Shown here: positions 6,481-7,777 of the stretch, piece after piece
How positions within the stretch are numbered: the stretch's first letter is position 1
How the letters are laid out: the number at the start of each line of letters is the position of its first letter
Assembly: GCA_020027805.1 (NCBI GenBank)
Contig: JAHKKQ010000099.1
Location: 1-7,777 of the forward strand
Length of the DNA stretch: 7,777 bases
Direction of reading: 5' to 3'
Source of the DNA: Candidatus Dadabacteria bacterium
GTDB lineage: Bacteria > Desulfobacterota_D > UBA1144 > Nemesobacterales > UBA2774
Made by a program: the position numbers and the translations under genes
The notes under the pieces: model-generated
What the model was told of the DNA's origin: nothing
The model's input: the letters and a program-made list of their open reading frames with translations, nothing else
Database searches by the model: none

Positions 6481-7777
6481 CTAACCTTTGGGCACCTCTA
6501 TGGGGACATTCCTGTGGGTCCATAGCCAGTCGCTGTTCTCGAGAAGGGCCTCCCTGCCGACCGCGATGAGGATACTCTCCGGAGGCACTTTGCCAATCTC
6601 GAGCTCCCTCTTCGCCGAGGCATATGTCTGCTGAGCGAGGCTGTACCTCCTTTCGAGCTCATCGTATGCCCTTTTGTTTTTGTATGCCTGGGCGGCTACG
6701 CCCACGGCGGCAATTACGCCCAGGAGGATCTGAAAATTATTTATCGCCTCGCTATTCCCCACCCCGGCAAACAAGACATACATGCCGTACACGAGAGCGA
6801 CCAAAAGGGTCAATACGAAGGACAAAAACATAATATTGCCGAACTGCTGAGACCTCACCAAAAGCGGTCTTTTCTTGGTACCGAAATAACCCAGCTGGGA
6901 TTCTATCCATAGCTTCCTGGTAATATCCAGGAATGTATTGTTTACCGGAACGTGTTCCGCACTCCCCGTTCTTACCGTCACGATCTCGACACTTCTCACT
7001 GCCTTTCTTATCCACGTGAGCAGGCCCTCGTACTTGCTCAGGTAATGCGAGGACACGTTCTCGTCGATCCCGGAGAGCGTCCAGAAGAACTGGACCCGGA
7101 GCCCCTCCGCGAGCCCCCTGTAGTCGAGGAAGCGGTCCTCGATCCTGTCCCTCGAGGTCTTTTTTACGAGCAGCGCGATCGCGGGGATGAGGCCTATATA
7201 ACACAGGACGAGGTAAGAGCTCCAGTCGATAAGTCCGTAGAGCACGACGGCTATAAAGAAGAGGACGTAAATCCAGCTGATAAGACTCGCTGTCTTCTTC
7301 TGATAGAATTGCGACAATACGTCCGACGCGGAGTAAAGACAAATTATTTTACGGAGCGCCCCGTCCCCGGTTATAAGCTCGTTACCCGATTCATTTTGAA
7401 GCAGATACTGTCTTGATTTTACGAGGTCATTGTCACCGTATTTGTCGAAGTAATCCCTGACATCGGAGTTAAAACCGTCGATCCTCTCCATAATGCCCGT
7501 GAAGGGCGATTTTTCATAGCCATCCGTAATATCTTCACCGGGACGATTAAAAAGGGAATCATAGAGTTTGTCGAGGCAGATGCTCACGGATTGAACGAGA
7601 CCGGAAAGCTTTCGGGAAGCGGCTCTATATATTGCGCCGGGAAAGCCGGATTGAATCCCGGGGCCGGAAATTAACGGAACGGAATCTACGTCGGGGGGAA
7701 CGGATTCCACCTTCGTCCGTAGGGTCACAGGGTCGATCGAGATTATCAAGCTCCTGTCCATCGTATCGAGGCCGGAT
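6481..7777 (-). CDS. Four-TM SLATT-like membrane protein, N-terminus beyond the window
   Basis: This gene is partial at its 5' end. The first in-window methionine is at 7761, but the frame stays open to the edge (S-G-L-D-T-M) and no Shine-Dalgarno precedes that ATG. The real start is therefore probably outside. Numbering from that Met gives 426 residues. LIISIDPVTL (5-14) looks like the end of a preceding domain, possibly SLOG-like, but that is not visible. After a helical stretch comes the membrane module: YSASDVLSQFY (143-153), TMs at about 157-177 and 181-199, RFLDYRGLAEGLRVQFFW (210-227), WIRKAVRSVEI (250-260), IESQLGYF (286-293), TMs at about 308-331 and 342-360, then a charged helix (361-388) likely to form a coiled coil. 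The C-terminus ends ENSDWLWTHRNVPIEVPKG. The module parallels the one in the next gene motif by motif. It is the first visible gene of the operon. Function is unknown; a membrane effector or partner subunit is inferred. Confidence 0.88.
   Translation of the reverse strand, partial: SGLDTMDRSLIISIDPVTLRTKVESVPPDVDSVPLISGPGIQSGFPGAIYRAASRKLSGLVQSVSICLDKLYDSLFNRPGEDITDGYEKSPFTGIMERIDGFNSDVRDYFDKYGDNDLVKSRQYLLQNESGNELITGDGALRKIICLYSASDVLSQFYQKKTASLISWIYVLFFIAVVLYGLIDWSSYLVLCYIGLIPAIALLVKKTSRDRIEDRFLDYRGLAEGLRVQFFWTLSGIDENVSSHYLSKYEGLLTWIRKAVRSVEIVTVRTGSAEHVPVNNTFLDITRKLWIESQLGYFGTKKRPLLVRSQQFGNIMFLSFVLTLLVALVYGMYVLFAGVGNSEAINNFQILLGVIAAVGVAAQAYKNKRAYDELERRYSLAQQTYASAKRELEIGKVPPESILIAVGREALLENSDWLWTHRNVPIEVPKG
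6485..6489 (-). promoter_or_regulatory. Ribosome binding site inside the upstream gene's last codons (coupling)
   Basis: AAAGG on the minus strand lies 10 bases before the ATG at 6474-6472 and just ahead of the upstream stop codon (TAG, 6483-6481). With only six bases between the two genes, this points to translational coupling and matched output of the two related membrane proteins. Confidence 0.5.

Noticed and set aside
6752..7342. Minus-strand 196-codon frame overlapping the upstream membrane protein gene
   Set aside because: It overlaps the gene with the TM and DYR motifs in another frame, and its product is Arg/Gly/Pro-rich without family features.

Overview
The window holds six protein-coding genes packed closely together. 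No RNA gene, insertion sequence or CRISPR array is visible. Two-membrane (Gram-negative) bacterial chromosomal DNA fits best: there is an exported-type protein, a YpfJ-type metallopeptidase, and a TIR protein whose outer half is rich in paired cysteines. Base composition is moderate, with frequent AGG and ATA codons beside many GC-ending codons. That recalls Desulfobacterota or Dadabacteria-like lineages, but this taxonomic guess is weak and rests on style, not on a marker gene.

Left part (1-3249), ordinary chromosomal genes. Bases 1-146 are a leader region with a perfect TATAAT box. 147-1004 (+) is a YpfJ-family zinc metallopeptidase with one N-terminal membrane anchor. 1050-2279 (-) converges on it and encodes an SLC1/DAACS-type symporter. 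Its TM8 carries the aspartate/arginine pair expected for an acidic amino acid substrate, and its start codon is TTG. 2407-3249 (+) is divergent from the symporter and encodes an exported or membrane-anchored protein with a weak DUF3108-like look.

Right part (3265-7777), a minus-strand operon read from the right edge leftwards. First comes a membrane protein whose N-terminus lies outside the window (6481-7777). Six bases later comes a SLOG-type Rossmann nucleotide-binding domain fused to membrane segments (4690-6474). After a further 54 bases comes a TIR protein with one membrane span and two tandem cysteine-rich DUF4189-like repeats (3265-4635).

The first two operon proteins share a common module of about 240 residues: two TM pairs with the same motif order and almost identical spacing. 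They are therefore likely paralogues and possible hetero-oligomer partners, related to the SLATT class of two-TM effectors. My reading, which is inference, is that this is a membrane-based nucleotide-signal or conflict system. The SLOG domain would bind a nucleotide or NAD-derived ligand, the TM modules would form a pore or membrane-disrupting assembly, and the TIR protein would make or destroy a nucleotide signal on the inside while sensing the envelope on the outside. The two left-hand transport/peptidase genes and the exported-protein gene look unrelated to it.
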